From: Kluyvera cryocrescens NBRC 102467
GTDB lineage: Bacteria > Pseudomonadota > Gammaproteobacteria > Enterobacterales > Enterobacteriaceae
Length of the DNA: 64,000 nt
Direction of reading: 5' to 3'
NCBI RefSeq assembly: GCF_001571285.1
Contig: NZ_BCTM01000003.1
Coordinates: 62,001 to 126,000, forward strand
Below the pieces are notes generated by a model. It did not search any database. It saw nothing but the letters and a program-made list of their open reading frames with translations, and had not been told where the DNA came from. Position numbers and translations under genes: made by a program. Of this stretch, positions 1-8,176 are shown piece by piece (position 1 is the stretch's first letter; the number at the start of each line of letters is the position of its first letter).

Positions 1-194
1 ACCGGTGAATACCAGTCAACCCGGTCGCCTTCGTCGTTCAACTGCGGTACCGCCAGGCAATCCGCTAAGGCGTATTGCTTGCGTAAACGCAGCGTTTCCC
101 GCACCTGTAATGCGGAATGAAATACGGTTTGTCCGCCGCCGCCTACGGCCTGGAAATCATCAAGACTTCCACTGCGTAAAAGAGTTTTTGCCAC
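1..194 (-). CDS. srfA: SrfA-like protein, N-terminal part (cut by window edge)
   Basis: The minus strand reads an open frame from a GTG at 194 to the window edge, giving about 64 residues that begin VAKTLLRSGSLDDFQ and contain LQVRETLRLRKQYALADCLAVPQLN. From memory this resembles the N-terminus of Salmonella SrfA, first gene of the srfABC putative virulence locus, which in Salmonella also lies near the ydcZ/mnaT/mcbR group. The GTG is chosen because a GGGACAGGA-like ribosome site precedes it; an upstream ATG is out of frame and soon stops. Function is not established. The family call is from remembered similarity only. Confidence 0.55.
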   Translation of the reverse strand, partial: MAKTLLRSGSLDDFQAVGGGGQTVFHSALQVRETLRLRKQYALADCLAVPQLNDEGDRVDWYSP

Positions 195-456
195 GTTCCT
201 GTCCCATAGACTTCTTCACGCCATTACTTTACGCAAAGCGAAATGCAACAAACGGTGAAAGAGAGGGGTAAATAGGGTAATTCTCGTGGCATTGAATGTT
301 TTTACTTAAGTTAAATCTGATGATTAACCGATGAAGAAACCAACAAAAAAAGGTTATTCAGCATAACCTGAGACAAATTGGTTATTTGCCAGTTATCTGG
401 CGCTGTGCTGTTATTAGAGCGTCCTCGCTTATAATAAAATTGAAAGGCATATAACC

Positions 457-2055
457 ATGACCACAGGGAAAACGCTCCTGGCGCTAGCACTCAGCGCACT
501 TTTACCGGCAAGCGCCGCTTGGGCGGCAAACAACGACACGCTGATCTACTGCTCCGAAGCCTCACCGGAATCCTTTAACCCGCAAATCGCCAGCTCCGGC
601 CCGAGTTTTGTGGCCAGTTCACAGGTGCTGTACAACCGTCTGATCAACTTTGATCCGGTCAAAAACACCCCGGTGCCATCGCTGGCAACCGACTGGACGA
701 TTTCACCTGACGGCCTGACCTATACCTTTACGTTGCGCCAGGGCGTGAAGTTCAACAGTAATAAATTCTTCAAACCCACTCGCGACTTTAACGCCGACGA
801 CGTGATTTTCTCCGTCCTGCGCCAAAAGGATAAAGATCATCCGTATCACAACGTCTCGCAGGGTAACTATGAATACTTCAGCGACGTGGGCCTCGATAAG
901 CTGATTAAAGCAGTGAAGAAGGTCGATGATTATCACGTGCAGTTTGTGTTGAACGAACCAAACGCGGCGTTCCTTGCCGACTGGGGGATGGATTTCGCGT
1001 CGATTCTTTCGGCAGAATATGCTGATGCGATGCTGAAAAAAGGCACGCCGGAAAACGTCGATAACTGGCCGATTGGGACCGGACCTTACGTACTGCAACA
1101 GTACAAAGTCGATTCGCAGATCCGCTATCTGGCAAACCCAAACTACTGGGACGGCCCGGTACCCACCAAACACCTGATCTTCTCCATTACGCCGAATGTC
1201 GAAACGCGGCTGGCAAAACTGCAAACTAATGAATGCCAGATTATCCCGGCGCCTTCGCCGGTCCAGTTTGATGTGATCAAAGGTAATCACGATCTGGCGC
1301 TGCATGCGGTTGAAGCGCTGAACGTCGGCTATCTGGCGTTTAACACCGAGAAAAAACCGTTTGATAACGTGCTGGTGCGCCAGGCGCTGAACTACGCCAC
1401 CGATAAGCAGGCTATCGTCAACGCGGTATTTATGGGCTCCGGTACGGTCGCGAAATCACCCATTCCGCCGAATATGATGGGCTACAAAAAAGATCTCCAG
1501 GACTACAGCTACAACCCGGAAAAAGCCAAGGCTTTATTAAAACAGGCTGGGCTTGAGAAGGGCGTTGACGTGACGCTGTGGTCGATGCCGGTACAGCGTC
1601 CCTACAACCCGAACTCACGTCGCATCGCTGAGATGATTCAGAATGACTGGGCTAAAGTGGGTGTGAAAGCCAAAATCGTCAGCTATGAATGGGGCGAATA
1701 CCTGACGGGGCTGCGTAAAGGTGAACACGATAGCGCGCTGTATGGCTGGATGTCGGACAACGGCGATCCGGATAACTTTGCGAATACGCTGCTCGGCTGC
1801 GACAGCATTAAATCTGGCTCCAACGCCGCGCGCTGGTGCAATAAAGAGTATGATGGCCTGGTGAAGAAAGCGCTGGTATCCAGCGATCCGGCGAAGCGCG
1901 CCGCGCTGTATGGCCAGGCGCAGGAAATCTACTACCAGCAGGCGCCGTGGATTGCGCTGGCGAATGGCAAAACCTTCTATGCCACCCGCAGCAACATCAG
2001 CGGCTATAGCGTGAGCCTGATGGGCAGTGATTTCTCGAAAGTGAAAATTAATTAA
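457..2055 (+). CDS. Periplasmic oligopeptide/dipeptide-binding protein (SBP_bac_5 family)
   Basis: The 532-residue product starts with a signal peptide (MTTGKTLLALALSALLPASA, cleavage near AWA-A). The mature part has the DppA/OppA layout, including GTGPYVLQQY and a C-terminal YGWMSDNGDPDNFANTLLGC segment. It should capture short peptides or related solutes in the periplasm for an ABC importer. No permease or ATPase gene is adjacent, so it is an orphan receptor or borrows another transporter, as several DppA paralogues do. A GAAAGG ribosome site precedes ATG 457. ydcY follows 9 bp after its stop and may be cotranscribed. The ligand cannot be read from the sequence. Confidence 0.85.
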   Translation: MTTGKTLLALALSALLPASAAWAANNDTLIYCSEASPESFNPQIASSGPSFVASSQVLYNRLINFDPVKNTPVPSLATDWTISPDGLTYTFTLRQGVKFNSNKFFKPTRDFNADDVIFSVLRQKDKDHPYHNVSQGNYEYFSDVGLDKLIKAVKKVDDYHVQFVLNEPNAAFLADWGMDFASILSAEYADAMLKKGTPENVDNWPIGTGPYVLQQYKVDSQIRYLANPNYWDGPVPTKHLIFSITPNVETRLAKLQTNECQIIPAPSPVQFDVIKGNHDLALHAVEALNVGYLAFNTEKKPFDNVLVRQALNYATDKQAIVNAVFMGSGTVAKSPIPPNMMGYKKDLQDYSYNPEKAKALLKQAGLEKGVDVTLWSMPVQRPYNPNSRRIAEMIQNDWAKVGVKAKIVSYEWGEYLTGLRKGEHDSALYGWMSDNGDPDNFANTLLGCDSIKSGSNAARWCNKEYDGLVKKALVSSDPAKRAALYGQAQEIYYQQAPWIALANGKTFYATRSNISGYSVSLMGSDFSKVKIN

Positions 2056-2064
2056 GGAGCGACT

Positions 2065-2298
2065 ATGTCACATCTGGATGAGGTTATCGAACGCGTTGAT
2101 GCCGCGCTTGATGAGAGCGTGATTACGCATATGAATGAACTGCTGGTGGTCTTAAGCGATGATGCGGCGCTAAGCCGCGAAGATCGTTTTACCCAGCAGC
2201 AGCGTCTGCGCGTGGCGATTGCTCATCACGGTAAAAACCAGCAGGAGCTGGAAGAAGCGCGTCGCGAACTGCTCAGCCAGGGCGGCGTGATCCTCTAA
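2065..2298 (+). CDS. ydcY: YdcY, DUF2526 family small protein
   Basis: This 77-residue protein begins MSHLDEVIERVDAALDES and matches my recollection of E. coli YdcY almost end to end, including LSREDR.TQQQRLR.AIAHHG. It is soluble, charged, probably helical, and has no known function. A strong ribosome site (AAGGAG) lies just before ATG 2065, and the gene follows the peptide-binding protein gene by 9 bp. In E. coli ydcY is followed by ydcZ; here a toxin-antitoxin pair separates them. Confidence 0.9.
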   Translation: MSHLDEVIERVDAALDESVITHMNELLVVLSDDAALSREDRFTQQQRLRVAIAHHGKNQQELEEARRELLSQGGVIL

Positions 2299-2368
2299 TT
2301 TTACCGCGTGTCCGCCTCCTCGGCCTGTGGGTTGAGGGGGCAGTCCATCTTTGCTAATATAAACCATA

Positions 2369-2388
2369 TGGTATAAACCGATATACCA
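2369..2388. promoter_or_regulatory. Candidate autoregulatory operator of the Xre/RES toxin-antitoxin pair
   Basis: A perfect inverted repeat with arms TGGTATA (2369-2375) and TATACCA (2382-2388) and a 6-bp spacer lies 15 bp before the antitoxin start. A second small palindrome, ACCATATGGT (2363-2372), overlaps it. It also overlaps a TATAAA-like -10 element. Toxin-antitoxin operons are usually autorepressed through such dyads by the antitoxin, so binding by the Xre protein is an inference. Confidence 0.5.
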
Positions 2389-2403
2389 AATGGAGAATTG
2401 GCG

Positions 2404-2847
2404 ATGAAAATGTACACCCCCGCACCCTCCACCCACGCACCAGAACGCCTGTGGCAGTTCGCTGGCCTGAAAAGCGACGACGGCGTACAGCTTATCGAAC
2501 AAATTTACGATGGCCTCGACGGCGAAGTAGCTGACCGAATCATTCTGTGGTCGAACATTTCGAAGGTTGAACTGCGCCAGATCACCGGCATACCGAGCAC
2601 CACGTTCAATCGTAGCCTGAAAAGCGGTTTTAACGCTGAGCAAAGCGAGCGCCTGGTGCGCTTTATCCGCGTGATGGACCGCGCCGTCGAGTTGTTTGAA
2701 GGCGATAAAGCGGCGGCGCAAAACTGGCTGTACAAGCCGGTTCGCGGGCTCAACTGGAAAAAACCGGCGGAACTGCTGGCTTCTGAGACGGGGGCGGTGG
2801 AAGTGATGCGCTTAATTAATCGTCTGGAGCACGGGGTCTTTTCTTGA
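2404..2847 (+). CDS. Xre/ParS-type (DUF2384) antitoxin
   Basis: The 147-residue protein has a helix-turn-helix-like middle (ISKVELRQITGIPSTTFNRSLKSG) followed by the DUF2384 Xre/MbcA/ParS C-terminal pattern (ERLVRFIRVMDRAVELFEGDKAAAQNWLYKPVRGLNWKKP shortened here, with the typical W-L-x-P-V-R-G-L core). Antitoxins of this family bind the RES toxin and repress their own promoter. ATG 2404 is chosen over an in-frame TTG at 2398 because a TGGAGA site (2391-2396) is well placed for it. Its stop overlaps the toxin start (2844), as expected for translationally coupled antitoxin and toxin genes. Confidence 0.88.
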   Translation: MKMYTPAPSTHAPERLWQFAGLKSDDGVQLIEQIYDGLDGEVADRIILWSNISKVELRQITGIPSTTFNRSLKSGFNAEQSERLVRFIRVMDRAVELFEGDKAAAQNWLYKPVRGLNWKKPAELLASETGAVEVMRLINRLEHGVFS

Positions 2848-3314
2848 GGCTTTACCGGCTGACTAAGACCCGTTTTGCCGCTGAAGCCTGGACCGGTAAC
2901 GGCGCTCGAGACTACGGCGGGCGCTGGAACAGCGAAGGTACACCGATGGTGTATACCACCGGCGCGGCTTCGCTTGCCGCCCTCGAGGTGCTGGTGCATC
3001 TGGATGCGTTCCCCGGGCTGGGCGGTTTTTCGCTGCTGGCCATTGATGTGCCGGATAGCCTGATTGTACAAATTGATCCGGCCGCGCTGCCCGGCGGTTG
3101 GGACGCGCCGACTGCACCAAAAGCCGCGCAGGCGATAGGCGATAATTGGATCCGCGAAGGGGCCTCGGTGGCACTCGGCGTGCCGAGCGCCATCCTGCCG
3201 ATTGAGTACAACTTTCTGCTCAACCCGAAACATCACGCCTTTAAAGCCATTGCGGCGAAAGCATCAGTATTACCGTTTGAGTTTGATAATCGGTTGTTTA
3301 AATCGCGGGGCTGA
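2844..3314 (+). CDS. RES-domain toxin
   Basis: The 156-residue product carries the RES-domain signature: R27 in GGRW, Y37, E48 in LAALEVLVH and S115. Studied RES toxins (MbcT, ParT, Xre-RES pairs) consume NAD+ or ADP-ribosylate targets, halting growth until the antitoxin neutralises them. Translation starts at a TTG (2844) that overlaps the antitoxin stop as TTGA; no better start lies nearby. The pair sits exactly between ydcY and ydcZ, neighbours in E. coli, so it was probably acquired here. The frame is intact and the key residues are present. Confidence 0.88.
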   Translation: MRLYRLTKTRFAAEAWTGNGARDYGGRWNSEGTPMVYTTGAASLAALEVLVHLDAFPGLGGFSLLAIDVPDSLIVQIDPAALPGGWDAPTAPKAAQAIGDNWIREGASVALGVPSAILPIEYNFLLNPKHHAFKAIAAKASVLPFEFDNRLFKSRG

Positions 3315-3334
3315 GCGGTGCAAAAAGCGACCGC

Positions 3335-3784
3335 TTAAAACTGACGTCTCGCAACCAGCCACGCCCCGACGATTAACATCACCGCACCGCACACCGGCCC
3401 CACCAGCGCTCGCCAGGGAATGCCGTGACTTTTGACAATATCCATCACCAGTCCGCCAATCAACTGGCTGGCGACCAGTACCGCAATAGTGGTGGCCGCC
3501 CCGACATACTGATAGCCGCTGATGCTGGCAAACACAAAAAATGACCCCAGCAGGCCGGGAATTAGCGTCCACCACTTGATGGTGGAGACCAGTTCATTCA
3601 CGCCGGAGAGTCCGTGCTTAATCAGCAAAATCGTCACAAACAGTACGATCCCCACCAGTGAATTGAGCAGCATCGCCACCAAAATTGTGGAGGCGGACTG
3701 GGTAATGCGCACCATCAGCGTGTTCTGGATAACCAGGCCAATACCCGCGGCTATCAGGAACGTGAGCGTGAGGGATTGATTCAT
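3335..3784 (-). CDS. ydcZ: YdcZ, DMT-superfamily inner-membrane protein (DUF606)
   Basis: The 149-residue protein has about five hydrophobic segments (for example LTFLIAAGIGLVIQN and LVAMLLNSLVGIVLFVTILL) and ends in a membrane helix followed by VARRQF. It belongs to the YdcZ/DUF606 family of small membrane proteins related to drug/metabolite transporters; the substrate is unknown. Its start overlaps the stop of mnaT by 4 bp, the same mnaT-ydcZ operon order as in E. coli. Translational coupling is likely. Confidence 0.88.
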   Translation of the reverse strand: MNQSLTLTFLIAAGIGLVIQNTLMVRITQSASTILVAMLLNSLVGIVLFVTILLIKHGLSGVNELVSTIKWWTLIPGLLGSFFVFASISGYQYVGAATTIAVLVASQLIGGLVMDIVKSHGIPWRALVGPVCGAVMLIVGAWLVARRQF

Positions 3785-4299
3785 GCCTTGCCGTCCGGAT
3801 CCTGGCGGTTATCCAACTGAAGCTGCATGAAGGTGAGATCCAGCCAGCGGCCGAATTTGGTGCCCACCTGAGGCATCTGCCCGGTAGTGACAAAGCCGTG
3901 TTTGGCGTGCAGGTGCAAAGAGGCATGGTTTTGTGATTCAATACCTGCCACCATCACGTGCTTACCGCGACGTTTTGCCTCTTCAATAAGCGCAGCGAGC
4001 AGGACATTACCAAGCCCTTGCCCCTGATATTCCGGATGAATATATACCGAGTGTTCTACGGTATGGCGAAAACCGTCAAAGTTGCGCCAGTCACCGTAGG
4101 AGGCGTAACCGGTAACAACACCGTTTTCCTCGCTCACCAGCACTGGAAAGTTTCCAAATTGGCGCGCTTCAAACCAAGCGATGCGGTTGTCGGTGTCGAC
4201 GGTTTTATCGTTCCAGATAGCCGCCGTATTGATTACCGCATGATTATAAATGGCCGCGATCGCGGCGCAGTCTTCTTTTGTCGCAAAACGAATAGACAT
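3781..4299 (-). CDS. mnaT: MnaT, L-amino-acid N-acetyltransferase (GNAT)
   Basis: The 172-residue GNAT enzyme has the acetyl-CoA binding signature EYQGQGLGNVLLAALIEEA near residues 85-105. E. coli MnaT (YncA) acetylates methionine sulfone and sulfoximine and phosphinothricin-like compounds, detoxifying them. ATG 4299 (MSIRFATKEDCAAIAAIYN) is chosen because it matches the usual MnaT N-terminus; an upstream in-frame start would add eight residues. The gene is divergent from the XRE-cupin regulator with only 38 bp between starts, so the two probably share a control region. Confidence 0.9.
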   Translation of the reverse strand: MSIRFATKEDCAAIAAIYNHAVINTAAIWNDKTVDTDNRIAWFEARQFGNFPVLVSEENGVVTGYASYGDWRNFDGFRHTVEHSVYIHPEYQGQGLGNVLLAALIEEAKRRGKHVMVAGIESQNHASLHLHAKHGFVTTGQMPQVGTKFGRWLDLTFMQLQLDNRQDPDGKA

Positions 4300-4337
4300 A
4301 GTTGCACCCTGTAAGTTGTTCACTATATTATTACGAC

Positions 4338-4910
4338 ATGAATACTATTGAAGACAACCTAAATCAGCGAATCGGTGCAAGAATTCGCATTGAACGTGAA
4401 TCGCGGGGCTGGTCGCTCAGCGATCTGGCTGACCGTGCCAACGTTTCGCGGGCGATGATCCATAAAATTGAACGCGGTGAGAGCAGCCCAACGGCAGCGC
4501 TGTTGGCCAAACTGTCCGGCGCCTTTGGCATCAGCATGTCGACGCTGATTGCCCGCGCGGAAATTCAGGAAGGTAAACTGCTGCGGTTTGCCGATCAGCC
4601 GGTATGGCACGATCCGCAGAGCCATTATTTGCGCCGTCACGTTTCACCACGCGGTGAGCTGCCTATCGATTTGGTGCAAATTGAACTGCCCACGGGCAGC
4701 GATATCCCCATGCCGGCGTCAGCTTACGCGCTGGCGCGCCAGCTGATCTGGGTGCAGAAGGGGGAATTGCTGTTCATGGAAGGGGCCACGGCGCATCGCA
4801 TGCGGGCAGGGGATTGTCTGGAGCTTGGGCCGCCAAACGATTGTCGTTTTATTAACGACAGCGGCCAGTCTTGCGTTTATCTGGTTGTACGCCTCAACGC
4901 TGCGCTATAA
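4338..4910 (+). CDS. XRE-family regulator with C-terminal cupin domain
   Basis: The 190-residue protein has an N-terminal HTH_XRE domain (RIGARIRIERESRGWSLSDL then ANVSRAMIHKIERGESSPT) and a C-terminal cupin (LIWVQKGELLFMEG, MRAGDCLELGPP). XRE-cupin proteins are small-molecule-responsive repressors or activators of adjacent amino-acid or amine metabolism genes. ATG 4338 gives the standard N-terminus. Being divergent from mnaT by 38 bp, it most likely controls mnaT-ydcZ. In E. coli the space between mnaT and mcbR is occupied by curA instead, so this arrangement differs from the K-12 reference. Confidence 0.85.
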   Translation: MNTIEDNLNQRIGARIRIERESRGWSLSDLADRANVSRAMIHKIERGESSPTAALLAKLSGAFGISMSTLIARAEIQEGKLLRFADQPVWHDPQSHYLRRHVSPRGELPIDLVQIELPTGSDIPMPASAYALARQLIWVQKGELLFMEGATAHRMRAGDCLELGPPNDCRFINDSGQSCVYLVVRLNAAL

Positions 4911-4922
4911 CTCACTTTAACC

Positions 4923-4949
4923 GTGGGGTAGACAGTATGTCTGCCTCAC
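4923..4949 (+). terminator. Stem-loop after the XRE-cupin gene
   Basis: An 11-bp stem (4923-4933 with 4939-4949, two G-T pairs) and a 5-base loop lie 12 bp after the stop at 4910. No clear T-run follows, so it is either a weak intrinsic terminator or an RNA 3'-end stabiliser. Confidence 0.35.
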
Positions 4950-5098
4950 TCAATCGTTTCGCTAACAATATTGGCCGGTGAATTTCACTCAGGGAACAAT
5001 TTTAAAATATATATCGTATTTCCTGAGCAAAAAAAGAGAATGCCAGCTATTAGTTATTATAGGGCTCTGGGCCTATAATATGTGGAGTTAAAATAAAC

Positions 5099-5758
5099 AT
5101 GCTGGATTTTGCAAAAGCACAACGCATCAGTCTGACGCAACAAGTAGAGAATAATATCAAGAATGCACTCATCATCGGTGCGTTAAAACCCGGTGAACGA
5201 TTGGTCACGCGAGAAATAGCCGCCAGTCAGGGGATCAGTATTACTCCCGTGCGCGAAGCATTGCTGCGTTTGGTTTCTTCTGGCGCACTTCAGGCCGCGC
5301 CGGCGCAGGCGTTTATGGTTCCCGTATTAACGCATTCAGGCTACCGTGAAATTAGTCAGATTCGTAAGAATCTGGAGGGAATGGCTACTGCGACGGCTTC
5401 AGCAAAAGTCACCCCTGAAGAGATAGGGGAATTGAATGCGCTTTCCACTTTATTTCATGAGGCGAAAGTTGCGGGCGATATCACTCAAATGTTGAAAGCT
5501 AATTATCAATTTCGCTTCAAAATTTATGCCTGTGCAGAAATGCCAACCTTAATGACGATGATCGAACAATTATGGGTTAGGGCGGGCCCCAGCTTTCATT
5601 ATTTATATTCGAACTCTATAGAAACGTTTCAGCATATAAATATATATCAGCCGTTATTATTAGCATTGGAAAAAAAAGAGCCTGATGCCAGCCATACGGC
5701 GATATGCCAGATTATTGATGAGTCCGCGACTTTTTTACAGCAGCAATATCGGCATTGA
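5099..5758 (+). CDS. mcbR: McbR, GntR-family (FadR subfamily) regulator
   Basis: The 219-residue regulator has a winged helix (NALIIGALKPGERLVTREIA then SITPVREALLRLVSSGAL) and an all-helical FCD effector domain. It matches the pattern of E. coli McbR (YncC), including SITPVREALLRLVS, APAQAF and IEQLWVR. In E. coli McbR represses mcbA and affects colanic acid and biofilm formation. It sits next to yncD, as in E. coli. The upstream 4950-5098 stretch is AT-rich and includes a TATAAT-like element near 5073-5078. Confidence 0.88.
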   Translation: MLDFAKAQRISLTQQVENNIKNALIIGALKPGERLVTREIAASQGISITPVREALLRLVSSGALQAAPAQAFMVPVLTHSGYREISQIRKNLEGMATATASAKVTPEEIGELNALSTLFHEAKVAGDITQMLKANYQFRFKIYACAEMPTLMTMIEQLWVRAGPSFHYLYSNSIETFQHINIYQPLLLALEKKEPDASHTAICQIIDESATFLQQQYRH

Positions 5759-5775
5759 TTTGGGCAAAGAAAAAT

Positions 5776-5801
5776 ACGTTTCCGGGTTGCCCCGGAAACG
5801 T
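5776..5801. terminator. Bidirectional terminator between mcbR and yncD
   Basis: A perfect 11-bp stem (ACGTTTCCGGG at 5776-5786, CCCGGAAACGT at 5791-5801) with a TTGC loop lies between two convergent stops (5758 and 5810). The A-run at 5769-5774 supplies a U-tract for transcripts from yncD. Confidence 0.8.
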
Positions 5802-5809
5802 CAGCGCAT

Positions 5810-7921
5810 TTATTCAAAGCGCCATGCAACGTTAAGACCTACGCCGTAGTTACGTCCGGGTGCCGGTTCGTAGTAGCGGCCGTTGGATTCATTAACGATA
5901 ACCGATCCAACGTACGAGCGGTCAAACAGGTTATCGACGCGTCCAAACAGATCCATGCTCCAGTTGCCAATCGCAAACTTATAGCCACTGTTCAAGCCGA
6001 CAATTGTCCATGACGGCGCGCGGGCGGTGTTTTCGTCGTTAGCCATAATATCACTCATATAGCGTACATCGGCACCGGCGTACCAACCGCTTTCAGGTTC
6101 ATAACCCAGCGATGCAAAGCCCATATTGCGAGCGATGCCGGGGATCCGGTTGCCGTTACAGCTACCATCGCCGCAGACGTCGCTGCGATAGGTGGCGTCA
6201 AGCCAGGTCCAGGCGGCTTTGGCGCGCCAGTTTTCGGCGAACTGCTGGTCGAGCGAGAGCTCCATTCCCTGACGGCGCGTTTTCCCTGCATTTTTATAGC
6301 TGGTACGCCCGCCGCTGCTGCTGTCGGTGACAATTTCGTTATCGGTATCGGTCTGGAACAGCGCAGCGGTGAACAGGCCGTTACCCACGCGGGTTTTGCT
6401 GCCTATTTCCACCGTATCGTTAGTTGCGGGTTGCAGCGCGAAGTTCAGCCCGCTCTGGTCGCCGGAACGGTAGGAGAGTTCGTTAATGGTCGGCGTCTCA
6501 AAACCGCGTCCAGCGGAGAGGTAGACGTTCCAGGCATCAGTCACCGCATACTTTAACGATCCGGCGGGCAGCCATTTGTGGTAGCTGGCATCGCCGCTGT
6601 CATCACCATTTTTGGCGGTCACATAATAGTCGTTGGAATCAAACCACACCGAGCTGTAGCGCACGCCGGCATCGAGGCTGAGCTTGTCGGTCAGCTGCCA
6701 TTGGCTTTGCAGATAGGGGTCAAGGTTCCACATCAAATTACGTTCATTGCGGCGCAGATTGCCTTTTTCACCATAAACGGGCGTGCTGCCGTTCATCACG
6801 AAGTTTTCGTAACCATGGCGTTTTTCGCTCATGGTCTCGTAATCAAGACCGGTGGTGAAGGTCACCGGCACCAGCAGCTCGCCGCTGTGCGTCCAGCGGG
6901 TATCGATACCTTGATAGTGGCGATCGAGATCGATAACACCACCGGCATGCGTCGGTTTAAGCTGCGGGCCAATGGGGATTGACTGATACTGGGTGGTTTG
7001 GCGTTCACCGGCGTACATCATTACGCTGAGTGAATCCTGCTCGCTTAGCTGGCGCTCATAGCGCAGCCCCGCTTGAGTCTGTTTGACATCCTTGCGGGTG
7101 TTGTACTGGTCGCCACGCGGCGACTGGTGAGGGTTCTGGTGCATCTCGTTATAGCTAAGGCCGCCCGGATCGTTGGCTTTAATATCCACGCTGTTGAACA
7201 GTAACGTCAGCTTGCTGGCGTCATTGATCCGAACACCCAGCTTGGCATTGGCGAGATTTTTGCGTGCCGCACTGTGGTCACGATAACCGCGGGTGATGAA
7301 ACGATTGGTTGACACCGTATAGTCGACATCGCCGGCCTGAGTCCCGTCACCTACCGCGCCGCTGGCTTTCATGCCGTAGTGCCATGTCCCAAAGCTGCCG
7401 TAATAACTGCTGGCTTCAAGGGTTGTTGGCTGTTCTCCGGTCTCGGTTTTAACGTTCACTACGCCGCCGGAAGAGTTGCCGTAGAGAGCCGAAAAGGGGC
7501 CGCGCAGCACATCAATACTTTCAACGCTGCCAATATCGATGTTCGACGTTTGGCCCTGGCCGTCCGGCATGGTGGCCGGAATGCCGTCAACGTACATACG
7601 AATACCGCGCACGCCGAAGGTAGAGCGAGCACCAAAACCGCGGATAGAGAGCTGTAAATCCTGGGCATAGTTCTGCCGGTTCTGAATCTGTAACCCCGGT
7701 ACCGCGCCCAGCGACTCGGAAAGATTGACGCGCGGAGCCGCGTGACGCATCTCTTCGCCATCGACCACGCTCACCGCGGCAGGGGTATCCAGCTCGGACA
7801 CGGTCTGCGGCGCGGCGGTGACAATTAATGTTTGTTCGTCATTGGCCCAGGATAGTGGCGAAAAAACAAGCGGCAACAGCAGAGCAGGCAGCGCCGCTGT
7901 GCGAACAGTAATGATTTTCAT
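5810..7921 (-). CDS. yncD: YncD (PqqU), TonB-dependent outer-membrane receptor
   Basis: The 703-residue product starts at ATG 7921 with a signal peptide (MKIITVRTAALPALLLPLVF, cleavage after SWA) and a TonB box (QTLIVTA). It then has a plug domain (RGFGARSTFGVRGIRMYVDG) and a 22-strand barrel ending in VGLNVAWRFE with the terminal aromatic typical of outer-membrane proteins. Length and sequence fit E. coli YncD, reported as the pyrroloquinoline quinone receptor PqqU and also a phage receptor. A longer frame to 8002 is rejected because the extension has no signal-peptide logic. yncE is divergent, as in E. coli. Confidence 0.93.
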   Translation of the reverse strand: MKIITVRTAALPALLLPLVFSPLSWANDEQTLIVTAAPQTVSELDTPAAVSVVDGEEMRHAAPRVNLSESLGAVPGLQIQNRQNYAQDLQLSIRGFGARSTFGVRGIRMYVDGIPATMPDGQGQTSNIDIGSVESIDVLRGPFSALYGNSSGGVVNVKTETGEQPTTLEASSYYGSFGTWHYGMKASGAVGDGTQAGDVDYTVSTNRFITRGYRDHSAARKNLANAKLGVRINDASKLTLLFNSVDIKANDPGGLSYNEMHQNPHQSPRGDQYNTRKDVKQTQAGLRYERQLSEQDSLSVMMYAGERQTTQYQSIPIGPQLKPTHAGGVIDLDRHYQGIDTRWTHSGELLVPVTFTTGLDYETMSEKRHGYENFVMNGSTPVYGEKGNLRRNERNLMWNLDPYLQSQWQLTDKLSLDAGVRYSSVWFDSNDYYVTAKNGDDSGDASYHKWLPAGSLKYAVTDAWNVYLSAGRGFETPTINELSYRSGDQSGLNFALQPATNDTVEIGSKTRVGNGLFTAALFQTDTDNEIVTDSSSGGRTSYKNAGKTRRQGMELSLDQQFAENWRAKAAWTWLDATYRSDVCGDGSCNGNRIPGIARNMGFASLGYEPESGWYAGADVRYMSDIMANDENTARAPSWTIVGLNSGYKFAIGNWSMDLFGRVDNLFDRSYVGSVIVNESNGRYYEPAPGRNYGVGLNVAWRFE

Positions 7922-8075
7922 GAAAAACTCGCAAAATGTACCAAATGGAACAACACGGATAGGGTAATACTTTTGTAAATATATTGAAAACTTTAGCAGC
8001 ATAAATCGTTAAGTACAGGTAATGAAAAGGCAACTATTTGGTACACAGGATTAAGAAAAGCTCCACTTTACATAA

Positions 8076-8094
8076 ATTAATGATTACTATTCGC
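8076..8094. promoter_or_regulatory. Candidate Fur box between yncD and yncE
   Basis: The 19-bp sequence ATTAATGATTACTATTCGC agrees at 12 of 19 positions with the Fur consensus (hand comparison) and lies about 83 bp before yncE and 155 bp before yncD. Fur control of these genes is known from E. coli; the exact site here is an inference. Confidence 0.4.
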
Positions 8095-8176
8095 ATCTAT
8101 AAAACGCGGTGCAACGACGCCGCGAAGTCTGAAGCGATGTGAAGCGTAAAAAAATAGTTCATCAAAGGGAGTCGTC

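Noticed and set aside
5..271. 88-codon plus-strand frame at the window start
   Set aside because: It is antisense to the srfA-like N-terminus, which gives the more protein-like translation.
2505..3236. 243-codon minus-strand frame across the toxin-antitoxin pair
   Set aside because: It crosses two well-supported genes in antisense and is arginine/serine-rich without any motif.
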